Below the pieces are notes generated by a model. That model had not been told where the DNA came from, did not search any database, and was given only the letters and a program-made list of their open reading frames with translations. Shown in pieces: positions 1-6,648 of a stretch of DNA of 41,210 bases; the first letter of the stretch is position 1; each line of letters begins with the position of its first letter. The position numbers and the translations under genes are program-made. Origin of the DNA: Lentisphaeraceae bacterium (GTDB taxonomy: Bacteria; Verrucomicrobiota; Lentisphaeria; Lentisphaerales; Lentisphaeraceae). The stretch is taken from positions 1-41,210 of the forward strand of contig JAJPOQ010000126.1 of assembly GCA_021232515.1 (NCBI GenBank), written 5' to 3'.

Positions 1-132
1 TATCCACTTAATACCAGTGTACTGGAAGGCATGAATAATAAAATCAAAGTTATTAAGAGAATGGCTTATGGATACAGAGACACATTCTATTTCTTTCTGA
101 AGATTAAAGATGCGTTCCCCGGAAAAACGTGA
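1..132 (+). CDS. ISL3-family transposase, C-terminal fragment
   Basis: The first 43 codons, open at the window edge, end at a TGA at 130-132. They read like the C-terminus of ISL3-family DDE transposases (IS204/IS1001/IS1165 group): the segment LEGMNNKIKVIKRMAYGYRD matches the family's conserved (V/L)EG(L/M)NNKIKxIKRxAYGxRD block, followed by FYFFLKIKDAFPG. The enzyme cuts and joins element ends during transposition. Only this tail is visible, so I cannot say whether the full gene is intact. The stop lies 6 bp from the inferred right end of the element, the usual arrangement for this family. Confidence 0.85.
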   Translation, partial: YPLNTSVLEGMNNKIKVIKRMAYGYRDTFYFFLKIKDAFPGKT

Positions 133-138
133 AGAACC
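112..138 (+). repeat. Candidate right terminal inverted repeat of the ISL3 element
   Basis: Read from the outside in on the minus strand this begins GGTTCTTCACGTTTTTCC, resembling the GG-N-TCTTC type ends of ISL3-family elements. It overlaps the transposase stop. The next 8 bp (TTACTTTA, 139-146) would be the target duplication expected for this family, but the left end lies outside the window and cannot be compared. Confidence 0.5.
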
Positions 139-765
139 TTACTTTATGCTTGTCAGAGAAATAAGAAAAGAGTTGTCGCCTATGATCAAAATAAAAAGAT
201 GACTATCCTCGCTGAGAACGTTCGACCAAATGATGTAGTCGTCAACTATAAAGGCGATGTTTACTTCTCGGCACCAGGTGAAAGAAAAATTTACTTCGTA
301 CCAAAAGGTGGAAAGAAAAAAGTCGTCGCTTCAGGCTTAAAATCTCCAAATGGCATTATCCTCAATGCAGCTCAAAACATATTGATGACTGCTGAGTACA
401 ATGGACAATATGTTGTCTCGTTTGGCATAAAAGAAGACGGTACACTCTTTGGTCAAGAGAAGTTCACCAGCATTCAAATACCAAGGCTTGAGCCATTTGT
501 AAAAATGGACGGTATGGCGATAGACAACGAAAGTCGTCTATACGTTGCAACAAACATGGGCTTACAGCTGTGCGACAGAGCTGGCCGTGTCCAAGGAATC
601 ATACCTGCCCCACAAAGAAAGCCTCTAGCAAACGTCGTCTTTGGTGGGAAGAACTTAGACTATCTCATCATCACTTGTACGGACAAAGTCTACAAAAGAA
701 AGACAAAAACCAAAGGCGTTCGTTTTTACGAAAAACCTCTAGAGCTGAAAAAGCCTAGACTTTAG
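139..765 (+). pseudogene. SMP-30/gluconolactonase-like beta-propeller gene, 5' end lost
   Basis: An open frame runs directly out of the ISL3 end (LLYACQRNKKRVVAYDQNKK, then DVVVNYKGDVYFSAP and SGLKSPNGIILN) to a TAG at 763-765. These are blades of an SMP-30/gluconolactonase/LRE-like six-bladed propeller, a family of secreted or cytoplasmic lactonases and sugar-acid hydrolases. About 200 residues remain against roughly 300 in full members. The signal peptide and first blade are missing because the element sits in the coding sequence. A start at 199 (ATG) could still give a 188-residue protein, but it would begin inside the domain. I infer an insertional pseudogene rather than a working gene. 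Confidence 0.75.
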
Positions 766-840
766 GCTCCAGATTCAACTAAACTTCTCTTCAAAGTGGT
801 CGATAAACTATTGTATCACAACCATTTTGAAGAGAACGAC

Positions 841-1707
841 ATGAATTTATTAAAACTACTTATGCTTTCAGCCCTTGCGCTTTTAACTTCGTGCAATGTC
901 CTAGTTTATCACCCAGAAAAAACCAGTTATAGTCACCCTAGAGACTTTGAAATAAACTATGAAAACCTCTTCATAAGAACTTCAGATAACGTCGCACTTC
1001 ACGCTTGGTGGCTGACTCCTAAAGAAGGAGAAGCCAAAGCTACGATTATTCACTTTCATAGCAGTGAAAAGAATATTAGCTACCACTTAAAAGACAGTCA
1101 TCGCTTTGTTGAACAAGGTTACAATGTGCTGTTATTTGACTACCGTGGCTTTGGCCACTCAGACGGCATTCCAAACAAATGGGGCTTAACAAAAGACGGA
1201 CTTGCGGCCATCGACTACATAATCAACAGAGATGATATCGACAATTCTAAGCTCGTCATTTTTGCTCAAGCTGAAGGCGCTCCTGTTGCTCTTTCTGCTC
1301 TTGATCAGTACGACATAAAGCCTAGTTGTATCATCTTAGATAACCCACTCTTTACTTATAGAAAAATAGCCGAAGAAACCGTTGAAAAAGTTCCAGTCGG
1401 AAAAGTACTAGGCTTCCCCTCTTATCTCGCCGCAAGCTTTCATGACTACAATCCCGACAGAGATCTAAAATCTACTTGGGGTATTCCTCTTCTTGTCTGC
1501 CATAGCGAAAGAAACGATACTATCTCTAGTGAGCATGCTCTGGCAATATACAAGAATGCAACACAGCCCAAAACACTCTATCTAACCAGAGGCGCTGGAC
1601 ACCTAAACCTTTTGCAAAACAAAAAACACTTTTCGAAGATAACTTCATTTATTTCAGAGAATACCAAGCCGTCCATCGAACAGTTAAGTTCTGCAGTTCA
1701 AAAGTAG
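841..1707 (+). CDS. Lipoprotein alpha/beta hydrolase lacking its catalytic serine
   Basis: A 288-residue protein of the alpha/beta-hydrolase fold (BAAT/YqjL/BEM46-like). I chose the ATG at 841 because it gives a clean lipoprotein signal with lipobox LTSC (Cys18) and sits behind GAAGAG; a longer reading from 796 would bury the signal. Fold landmarks are present: HFHSSEKN (70s), VLLFDYRGFGHSDG (96-109), the acid region HSERNDTI (Asp226) and the histidine loop GAGH (His254). The nucleophile elbow, normally GxSxG, reads A-Q-A-E-G with Ala144 where the serine should be. The protein is therefore probably not a hydrolase by the usual mechanism and may be a binding or scaffold protein in the outer envelope. 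It stands alone between the SMP-30 remnant and a tRNA; no regulatory site is obvious. Confidence 0.8.
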   Translation: MNLLKLLMLSALALLTSCNVLVYHPEKTSYSHPRDFEINYENLFIRTSDNVALHAWWLTPKEGEAKATIIHFHSSEKNISYHLKDSHRFVEQGYNVLLFDYRGFGHSDGIPNKWGLTKDGLAAIDYIINRDDIDNSKLVIFAQAEGAPVALSALDQYDIKPSCIILDNPLFTYRKIAEETVEKVPVGKVLGFPSYLAASFHDYNPDRDLKSTWGIPLLVCHSERNDTISSEHALAIYKNATQPKTLYLTRGAGHLNLLQNKKHFSKITSFISENTKPSIEQLSSAVQK

Positions 1708-1776
1708 AAATCTATACTTCTTTCAAAGCTTCAGAAAAGAACTTAATAAAAAAATAATTTATTGCTCAAAACTACC

Positions 1777-1804
1777 TTGAAATAGAAATGATCCTATCTA
1801 TAGT
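1777..1804 (+). promoter_or_regulatory. Candidate housekeeping promoter of tRNA-Val
   Basis: TTGAAA (1777-1782) and TATAGT (1799-1804), 16 bp apart, look like a sigma-70 type -35/-10 pair about 30 bp before the tRNA. It differs from the TGTTAAG/CTTCTAT motif found elsewhere in the window. Confidence 0.5.
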
Positions 1805-1835
1805 CTGAGCACGTTGAGGATATCAACTTCTTAAC

Positions 1836-1909
1836 GGGCGGTTAGCTCAGTTGGTTAGAGCGCCTCGTTGACATCGAGGAGGTCGGAGATTCGAGTTCTC
1901 TATCGCCCA
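1836..1909 (+). tRNA. tRNA-Val (anticodon GAC)
   Basis: A 74-nt cloverleaf can be folded by eye. The acceptor GGGCGGT pairs with ATCGCCC (one G-U pair), the D stem is GCTC/GAGC, and the anticodon stem CCTCG/CGAGG encloses TTGACAT with anticodon GAC. The T arm GGAGA-TTCGAGT-TCTCT carries the TTCGA signature. The discriminator base is A, and the CCA end is not encoded. Confidence 0.95.
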
Positions 1910-1918
1910 CTTATAATC

Positions 1919-1950
1919 AAGTACTTACAGAAATGTAAGTGCTTTTTTTT
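1919..1950 (+). terminator. Rho-independent terminator after tRNA-Val
   Basis: The arms AGTACTTAC and GTAAGTGCT (one G-U pair) enclose a six-base loop and are followed by a run of eight T, ten bases after the tRNA end. Confidence 0.85.
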
Positions 1951-2160
1951 GGCCATTTTTAGTGGAGATTTTCGTGTTTGTTCATCTGTGTTTACCGCAG
2001 TGCTTACGACATCGGTTTGTCACTTCAGTAAATTCTGTGTAGTAATTGCGAATTGGTAACTCTCTGGGTTTGCCGAGTGGACTCCCCAAGTTTTACTTTT
2101 GCAGTATTCAGTTAAAGTCCTTAAAATGAACCGCCAAAGTATCATGTAAAGTAGAAGTCT

Positions 2161-2520
2161 ATGACAGACGACAAAAGTTTAAATTACACTAAATGGGATT
2201 GTAAATATCATGTTGTATTCATACCCAAGTATCGTAAAAAAGAGCTCTTTTGAGTTTTACATAAAGAGTTAGGCCCTAATTTTCATGAATTGGTTTGTCA
2301 AAAGTGCTGTAAAATAGAAGAAGGTCATATTATGCTCGACTGTGTTCATATGCTTATTTCAATTTCTCCCAAACTGACTGTTATTAACCTTGTGGGTTAC
2401 ATTAAAGGCAAAAGTCCTATCTATATTGCTCGTAACTAAAGAGGTAAGAGGTAGAATTTCTCAGGAAAAAGGTTTTGGACTCGAGGCTTATTTTGGCGAG
2501 TTGGGCTTCCATTTAAATGA
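2161..2520 (+). pseudogene. IS200/IS605-type Y1 transposase relic (TnpA)
   Basis: In frame from the ATG at 2161 the translation begins SLNYTKWDCKYHVVFIPKYR, the hallmark N-terminus of IS200-group HUH/Y1 transposases, and continues IEEGHIMLD, VHMLISISPK and GYIKGKS. The gene is dead several times over. There are stops at 2251 (TGA), 2437 (TAA) and 2452 (TAG). The HUH motif normally DHVHMLIS reads DCVHMLIS, losing its first metal-binding histidine. The reading is lost after WTRGLFW, before the helix that carries the catalytic tyrosine. The family normally runs about 140-150 residues. Its right edge merges with the 3' end of the opposing sigma-factor relic. The terminal hairpins used by the family could not be identified. 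Confidence 0.85.
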
Positions 2521-3054
2521 TCTACAATACTTTGATTTAAATCAGCTCTTGTCAAAGAGATGATTTTACGAATGTTTTCATAAGACATAGTGTACTTTTC
2601 TGCGATCTCAGAATAAGACAGTGCGTCGAAAAAGTAATTATGAACAATTTGTTGATAATTTGGGCTGAGAGTAATTTATGAAAGCGAAGATATGTGACTC
2701 TAGTTCTTGACTTAAAAGAACTCGGTTTGGCGTAGTGTATTCTGGTGCAGCTAATTGATATGGGGGGAGTGAATCTAAAGTAGACTTTGGAATGGAGCTT
2801 CTAATTTTGTCGATTAAGCAGTTACGGGTTAAATGAGAAGCCCAACTTTTGAAGTTTCGGATTTGTGTATGTTGTTGGTTAAATGCTAAAATAGCTTTTA
2901 ACATAGATTCCGATAGGAGCTCCTCAGCTTCATTTAAGTTGTTCTTTGTAAAGTAGAGGCATTTAATTAACAAATCATCATTAATCTTTTGCCATTCTGA
3001 CCAGAACGTTGCAATTTTATTAGGCTTATTATTACCCTTAGCTAGATTCGTCAT
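2521..3054 (-). pseudogene. ECF-type RNA polymerase sigma factor, frameshifted
   Basis: On the minus strand an ATG at 3054 opens a 138-residue frame with sigma region 2 features (DDLLIKCLYFTKNNLNEAEELLSES, then FKSWASHLTRNCLIDKIRSS, the core- and -10-binding helices). It runs into an early stop at 2638-2640. One base out of frame, around 2665-2675, the sequence continues as NYQQIVHNYFFDALSYSEIA then EKYTMSYENIRKIISLTRAD, a good region 4 helix-turn-helix. A single extra base therefore separates regions 2 and 4, and the restored protein would be about 180 residues, normal for an ECF factor. The 3' end runs into the IS200 relic near 2520. It may be a pseudogene, or a sequencing or slippage variant. 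The 11-G tract lies about 110 bp before its start. Confidence 0.75.
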
Positions 3055-3456
3055 ACTCTTCCCTTATGTGCGAATTCTTATAAATTAATTGTCACGCAAT
3101 AAAAAAACGTGATATAAGCTAAGACGTAAAAAGAGCGATTTTGTGAAAAAGTTTAGACTTAGGGGGGGGGGGAGGGGGTGAGAATGCTTCGTGAAATAAA
3201 AAAGTAACTTAAATAGTTTGAAGACACATATTTATCAAGAGTCATAAGCTGAATGGACTATAGTCTCTAGCAATAATATGAAAATGAGTGATGGCTATGA
3301 CAATGCTTAGTTGTTAACTTTTTTTCATAAAGCTCAATCTTGTTTGGTATATGGAATATTTGAAATTTGCGAAATCTAAGAACAAATACTTTTGAATATA
3401 TAGGGGCATTTAATTTGACTTGGAGTTTGCCAGAAAAATTTAAATTTGTGTTGTGC
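3055..3456. other. Intergenic stretch without a gene
   Basis: This stretch separates the divergent sigma relic and pseudopilin relic. It holds a short inverted repeat (TCACG at about 3091, CGTGA at about 3108) and the poly-G tract at 3162. Short open frames here show no family features, and I saw no copy of the shared promoter motif. Confidence 0.6.
3162..3178 (+). repeat. Homopolymeric G tract (11 G, A, 5 G)
   Basis: Eleven consecutive G, one A, then five G stand out in otherwise AT-rich DNA. Tracts of this kind can slip during replication or read poorly in sequencing. It lies about 110 bp upstream of the sigma relic start and 280 bp upstream of the pseudopilin relic. Confidence 0.9.
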
Positions 3457-4177
3457 ATGAAAAAAGTTTACTCTGATAGAATTACTTGTAGTTGTTGCGA
3501 TAATAGCCTTGTTGGTTTCTTTACTTTTACCTTCCTTGCAAAAGTCTAGAGAAATGGCTCGTCGAGCTGTTTATTTAAGTAATATTTCCCAACTTCAAAA
3601 GGCGGCAACTATGTATGCCGTGGAAAATAACCGCCAACTACCTCGTGGTCATAAATTTCGAAATCTGGACGAGCCAGAGGTTCTACGAGGCGTAAACCCA
3701 CAAACTTATGATTTAATGGTAGAAAAATACTTAGGTGGAAATGAGTCAGCCCTTTCTTGCCCAAATTTAATAGACAATTACCCTCAATACATCAATCAAG
3801 GTGGTGGCTGGGTTCGTTTTGGTTATATCTACACAGGAAACAAAGATGAACTGAACAGACGTCTTTCAGGCCAAAGCTATGCTTATCCAGATAGGATTGA
3901 CGATCAACCAGAAGTACCTCTTTTTGCAGACTCTATAACTTGGACACCAAACACAAGCTGGAAGTTTTCGATTGCGCCTCATACAAGCAACGGTGGTTTA
4001 AATGACAAGCAAGCAGATACAAACCCTCAACTATTTGGTAATGAAGGCGGCAACTTTGTATTTCCTGACGGAAGTGGACGTTGGTATACACATAGTAAAC
4101 TAAGACGTTTTGAAGGTCACACTAACTTTGGTAGCGACAGTGTCTATGCTTTACTACCGGACACCGTGCCTTGGTAG
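3457..4177 (+). pseudogene. Type II pseudopilin-like protein, frameshifted in the start A-tract
   Basis: The body (frame from 3464) reads [20 protein letters not shown], a type IV prepilin signal with cleavage before the methylated Phe and Glu+5. It is followed by [20 protein letters not shown], the usual alpha1 region of Lentisphaera-type pseudopilins, and a C-terminal domain ending [19 protein letters not shown] like the H-x9-DG tail. The only ATG in place (3457) is one frame off, because the run after it has six A where five or eight would give [10 protein letters not shown]. The body frame has a TGA at 3458-3460 just before it. The intact protein would be about 240 residues. A TTG at 3509 inside the hydrophobic helix cannot make an exported protein. 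The cause is a pseudogene, a phase-variable slip or a sequencing error. Confidence 0.8.
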
Positions 4178-4226
4178 TCATCTGAGGAGTACTTCTAGAG
4201 AGTCTTGATTTGACCTAAAACCTGGC

Positions 4227-4925
4227 TCATTGATTGACCCAAGTTCCATATTTTGCAGTGTAGTCAGGCAAGTACATCCAAGGTTTACTATGTACAGCAC
4301 CATCCAGTGTTGTAGTATTCATTTTAGTTCTGAATATGTGTTTTATAGAGTTACTCGTTTTACCGGTAATGTTGTTATAAATATCTTCGCGATCTGCAGG
4401 CATGAACCAACTGTTACCTATATCAGGTCTTCCAGCTTCTTGATCTGCATCTGCTAATATCCCGCTATTTGCAGGATCTTGAACTTTCATAAGACTATTG
4501 CTTACCATTCTGTAGTTTGTCTTGATGAAAATACCGTAATCAACATCCTCTGATTTTATGGGTGCGCCATCCAGTCCTTCTCTAAATTCAGCCCTGCCAG
4601 GACAGCTTGTCCAAACTGAAGACTGCACTTGAGTATGCCGGTGGATTCTAGTATGTTTTGTAGCAGTGAGAAACTCATCGACAGCTAAAGGCCAAGTGTT
4701 TTTGGCAGCATTATCATCATCCATGATAGGTAACCATCCATTATTACTCGTTACATATGCTTGTAGTCCTGTGTAAATTTGTTTTAGATTACTCATACAA
4801 ACAGCGTTTCTGGAGATTTCTCTAGACCTACCGATTGAGGGGATTAAAAGCGTACATAAAATGGCGATGATGGCGATAACTATCAGCAGTTCTATGAGGG
4901 TAAAGTTATGAAGTTTTTTATTCAT
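4227..4925 (-). CDS. Type II pseudopilin-like protein
   Basis: A 232-residue protein from the ATG at 4925 (a GTG at 4937 would add four residues). It starts [20 protein letters not shown], a prepilin signal cleaved before Phe with Glu+5 and a hydrophobic alpha1 helix. Then comes [20 protein letters not shown] and a variable C-terminal domain ending [13 protein letters not shown]. Proteins of this type are inserted in the inner membrane, processed by a prepilin peptidase, and may assemble on a type II secretion-like machine or act as surface proteins; Lentisphaerae encode many. No partner secretion genes are in the window. A copy of the shared TGTTAAG/CTTCTAT promoter lies 33 nt before the start. 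Confidence 0.88.
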   Translation of the reverse strand: MNKKLHNFTLIELLIVIAIIAILCTLLIPSIGRSREISRNAVCMSNLKQIYTGLQAYVTSNNGWLPIMDDDNAAKNTWPLAVDEFLTATKHTRIHRHTQVQSSVWTSCPGRAEFREGLDGAPIKSEDVDYGIFIKTNYRMVSNSLMKVQDPANSGILADADQEAGRPDIGNSWFMPADREDIYNNITGKTSNSIKHIFRTKMNTTTLDGAVHSKPWMYLPDYTAKYGTWVNQ

Positions 4926-4958
4926 CGATTTCAACACATCCTGTACTATCTATTTTAA

Positions 4959-4989
4959 ATAGAAGGGCAAAAATTATATCACCTTAACA
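4959..4989 (-). promoter_or_regulatory. Shared promoter motif (pseudopilin 4227-4925)
   Basis: On the minus strand TGTTAAGG (4989-4982), 15 nt, then CCTTCTAT (4966-4959). It matches the ten-fold repeated motif exactly in spacing and ends 33 nt before the ATG. Confidence 0.75.
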
Positions 4990-5003
4990 CGTAGTTAAAT
5001 TTT

Positions 5004-5717
5004 TTATTGAGAACTTTCACCAACTGCTTTTTCAAGATATGGGATCCAATTAACAGTGGCAAACCTTGACCAGTTAGCGACCGGTAAATATGAAGATACG
5101 ACAGAACCATCGGTTATACATAAGTTGAGCGAACCGCTATTACCGTGAATTTGCCAGCCGGTACCCATCCACCAATCATCATCTAAAGGTACTGAATAGT
5201 CCCAAAAAAATGGCTTCCGAGAAGAGTCTCTAAAATCGGCAGTTCCCGTTCTTACAACATGCATGTCGTCCAATCTATACGGGTGTCGCCAGTTCCGACT
5301 GGTGAATCCACTGTAACTTCTGCCTTTGTGGGCATTTACAAACCTAGACTCTGAATCATAAGAACTAGCAGGGCAACTATAGACTTGAGAGTCTTCCTCT
5401 CCAGTATATGGCTCTAGGAACCCAGTGTTTCCATCATGAAAATTGTTCAATGAACTGTTCTCAAGATTCACCCAGTCTCTTGCCATCATCCATTCTGCCC
5501 CATATTCAGTGGCAAAAACACGGCCGTTATTATCATCGTGATAGAGGAGTTGCCCTAGATATAGCTGTTTTAAGTTACTTTTGCAGACAGCTGACTGACC
5601 TTTAAGTCGAGCATCAGATATAGCTGGTAGGAGCATGCTAGCTAGAATCCCAATAATTGCTACAACGACTAAAAGCTCAATAAGAGTAAAGCATGTTCTG
5701 CTTTTCGTTGTACTCAT
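5004..5717 (-). CDS. Type II pseudopilin-like protein
   Basis: A 237-residue protein with N-terminus [20 protein letters not shown], a prepilin signal with cleavage expected before Phe10, Glu+5 and a long hydrophobic helix. It is followed by [20 protein letters not shown], the conserved post-helix segment of this paralog family. The C-terminal domain has paired cysteines (one in the YSCPAS segment) and ends [15 protein letters not shown], a variant of the H-x9-DG tail. It lies in tandem with the pseudopilin at 4227-4925 with 78 bp between them, and each is likely transcribed on its own. Only a weak, wrongly spaced promoter candidate was found upstream, about 90 nt away, so its control may differ from its neighbour. 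Confidence 0.88.
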   Translation of the reverse strand: MSTTKSRTCFTLIELLVVVAIIGILASMLLPAISDARLKGQSAVCKSNLKQLYLGQLLYHDDNNGRVFATEYGAEWMMARDWVNLENSSLNNFHDGNTGFLEPYTGEEDSQVYSCPASSYDSESRFVNAHKGRSYSGFTSRNWRHPYRLDDMHVVRTGTADFRDSSRKPFFWDYSVPLDDDWWMGTGWQIHGNSGSLNLCITDGSVVSSYLPVANWSRFATVNWIPYLEKAVGESSQ

Positions 5718-6060
5718 CTAAATCTCTCCAGTTACACAATGTTACACTAGCTCTCACTATGAACAGAACAGAGTTTCGAGACAGCTCTTTACACTAGTTA
5801 CTAATTATTATAGAAAAAAAAATGGGTTATTACACCTTAAGGTATGTGATTGGCAATGCGTAATCAAACTTTTGAAAAGATAATTAAGCAAACGCAGGAT
5901 ATCATCATTTTTGCCAAACTCTTAGACTCATCTCAAGCAAGATTTTAGATCTTACGTCGAATAAAGGTGTATGAGATGATCAAAAGTATTATAATTAAAG
6001 TTATTATAATTTAAGATATTATAATTAAAAATATGTTGACTAAGTGCTAAAAGGTGTTGA
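5718..6060. other. Regulatory interval between pseudopilin and sigma factor
   Basis: No gene is seen in this divergent interval. It carries the three 15-bp direct repeats described separately and AT-rich sequence next to the sigma-factor start. Confidence 0.6.
5987..6031 (+). repeat. Three 15-bp direct repeats upstream of the sigma factor
   Basis: TATTATAATT recurs at 5987, 6002 and 6017 with strict 15-bp period, followed in turn by AAAGT, TAAGA and AAAAA. The array ends 29 bp before the GTG start at 6061. It may be an operator for a repeated-site regulator or simply stacked -10 like elements. Confidence 0.75.
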
Positions 6061-6648
6061 GTGGATAACTGGAATACAAGAAAATCATTATTACTACGAG
6101 CGTCAAACCCAGACGATCATGAAGCATTCGAAGAGTTTGTCTACTATTACAAGAATTTTATAAACATGGTTTTTACCAAACTTGGTGTTTCTGAAAGTCA
6201 AAGTGGTGATCTAAGACAGGACCTACTTTTAAAGCTGTGGAAGGATATCGGAAAGTTCGATGCAGACCGTAAGAACTCGAATTTTCGTGGTTGGCTTAGT
6301 GTCGTTATTCGCCACGAGGTTTATCACTTCTACAAGAAGAACAAAAGAGAAAATGAAGCTTTAGAAAACTTACCACTAGAGTCTAAGAGTGAAAGTGAAG
6401 TGGATAAGCTAATTGAAGAAGAATGGAAAGCCTACGTTACTTCTTTAGCCGTCCAAAAAATCAAGTCACACTTTGACGGTAATGCAATGGAAATTTTTAA
6501 AATGACCATGGTAGGAAAAAATGCTACCGATATTGCAGAAAAGTTAAGTATGACTGAAAACTCTGTTTATGTCATACGCTCCCGTGTAAAATCAAGGTTC
6601 CAAAGTGAAGTGCGCCAATTGAGGTCGTATTTGGAATATGAGCAATGA
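6061..6648 (+). CDS. ECF-family RNA polymerase sigma factor
   Basis: A 195-residue sigma-70 family protein starting at GTG 6061, the first possible start after an in-frame TGA at 6058; AAGG lies 7 nt upstream. Region 2 covers about residues 20-97 (AFEEFVYYYKNFINMVFTKL, DLRQDLLLKLWKDIGKFD, FRGWLSVVIRHEVYHFYKKN). Region 4 covers about residues 145-182, with a helix-turn-helix in NATDIAEKLSMTENSVYVIR. It would direct core polymerase to a dedicated promoter set. Its stop overlaps the kinase start by 4 bp, so the two are made together. This matches the known pairing of ECF factors with Ser/Thr kinases in the PVC group, in which phosphorylation may replace an anti-sigma factor. Its target promoter is not known, and no copy of the shared motif lies before its own gene. 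Confidence 0.9.
   Translation: MDNWNTRKSLLLRASNPDDHEAFEEFVYYYKNFINMVFTKLGVSESQSGDLRQDLLLKLWKDIGKFDADRKNSNFRGWLSVVIRHEVYHFYKKNKRENEALENLPLESKSESEVDKLIEEEWKAYVTSLAVQKIKSHFDGNAMEIFKMTMVGKNATDIAEKLSMTENSVYVIRSRVKSRFQSEVRQLRSYLEYEQ

Noticed and set aside
796..840. Longer start for the lipoprotein hydrolase at 796.
   Set aside because: It would place 15 polar residues before the lipoprotein signal; ATG 841 with GAAGAG upstream fits better.
1868..2059. 63-codon plus-strand frame.
   Set aside because: It starts inside tRNA-Val and runs through the terminator; no protein features.
3267..3458. Short frames on both strands before the frameshifted pseudopilin.
   Set aside because: No family features and no start signals; they overlap each other and the pseudopilin leader.
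5810..5842. Possible regulon promoter for the pseudopilin at 5004-5717 (minus strand CCTTAAGG ... TTTTCTAT).
   Set aside because: Spacing is 17 nt instead of 15, the CC before TTCTAT is missing, and it lies about 90 nt from the start.
5987..6031. CRISPR-like repeat array.
   Set aside because: Repeats are 15 bp, directly adjoining and without spacers; no cas genes are present.
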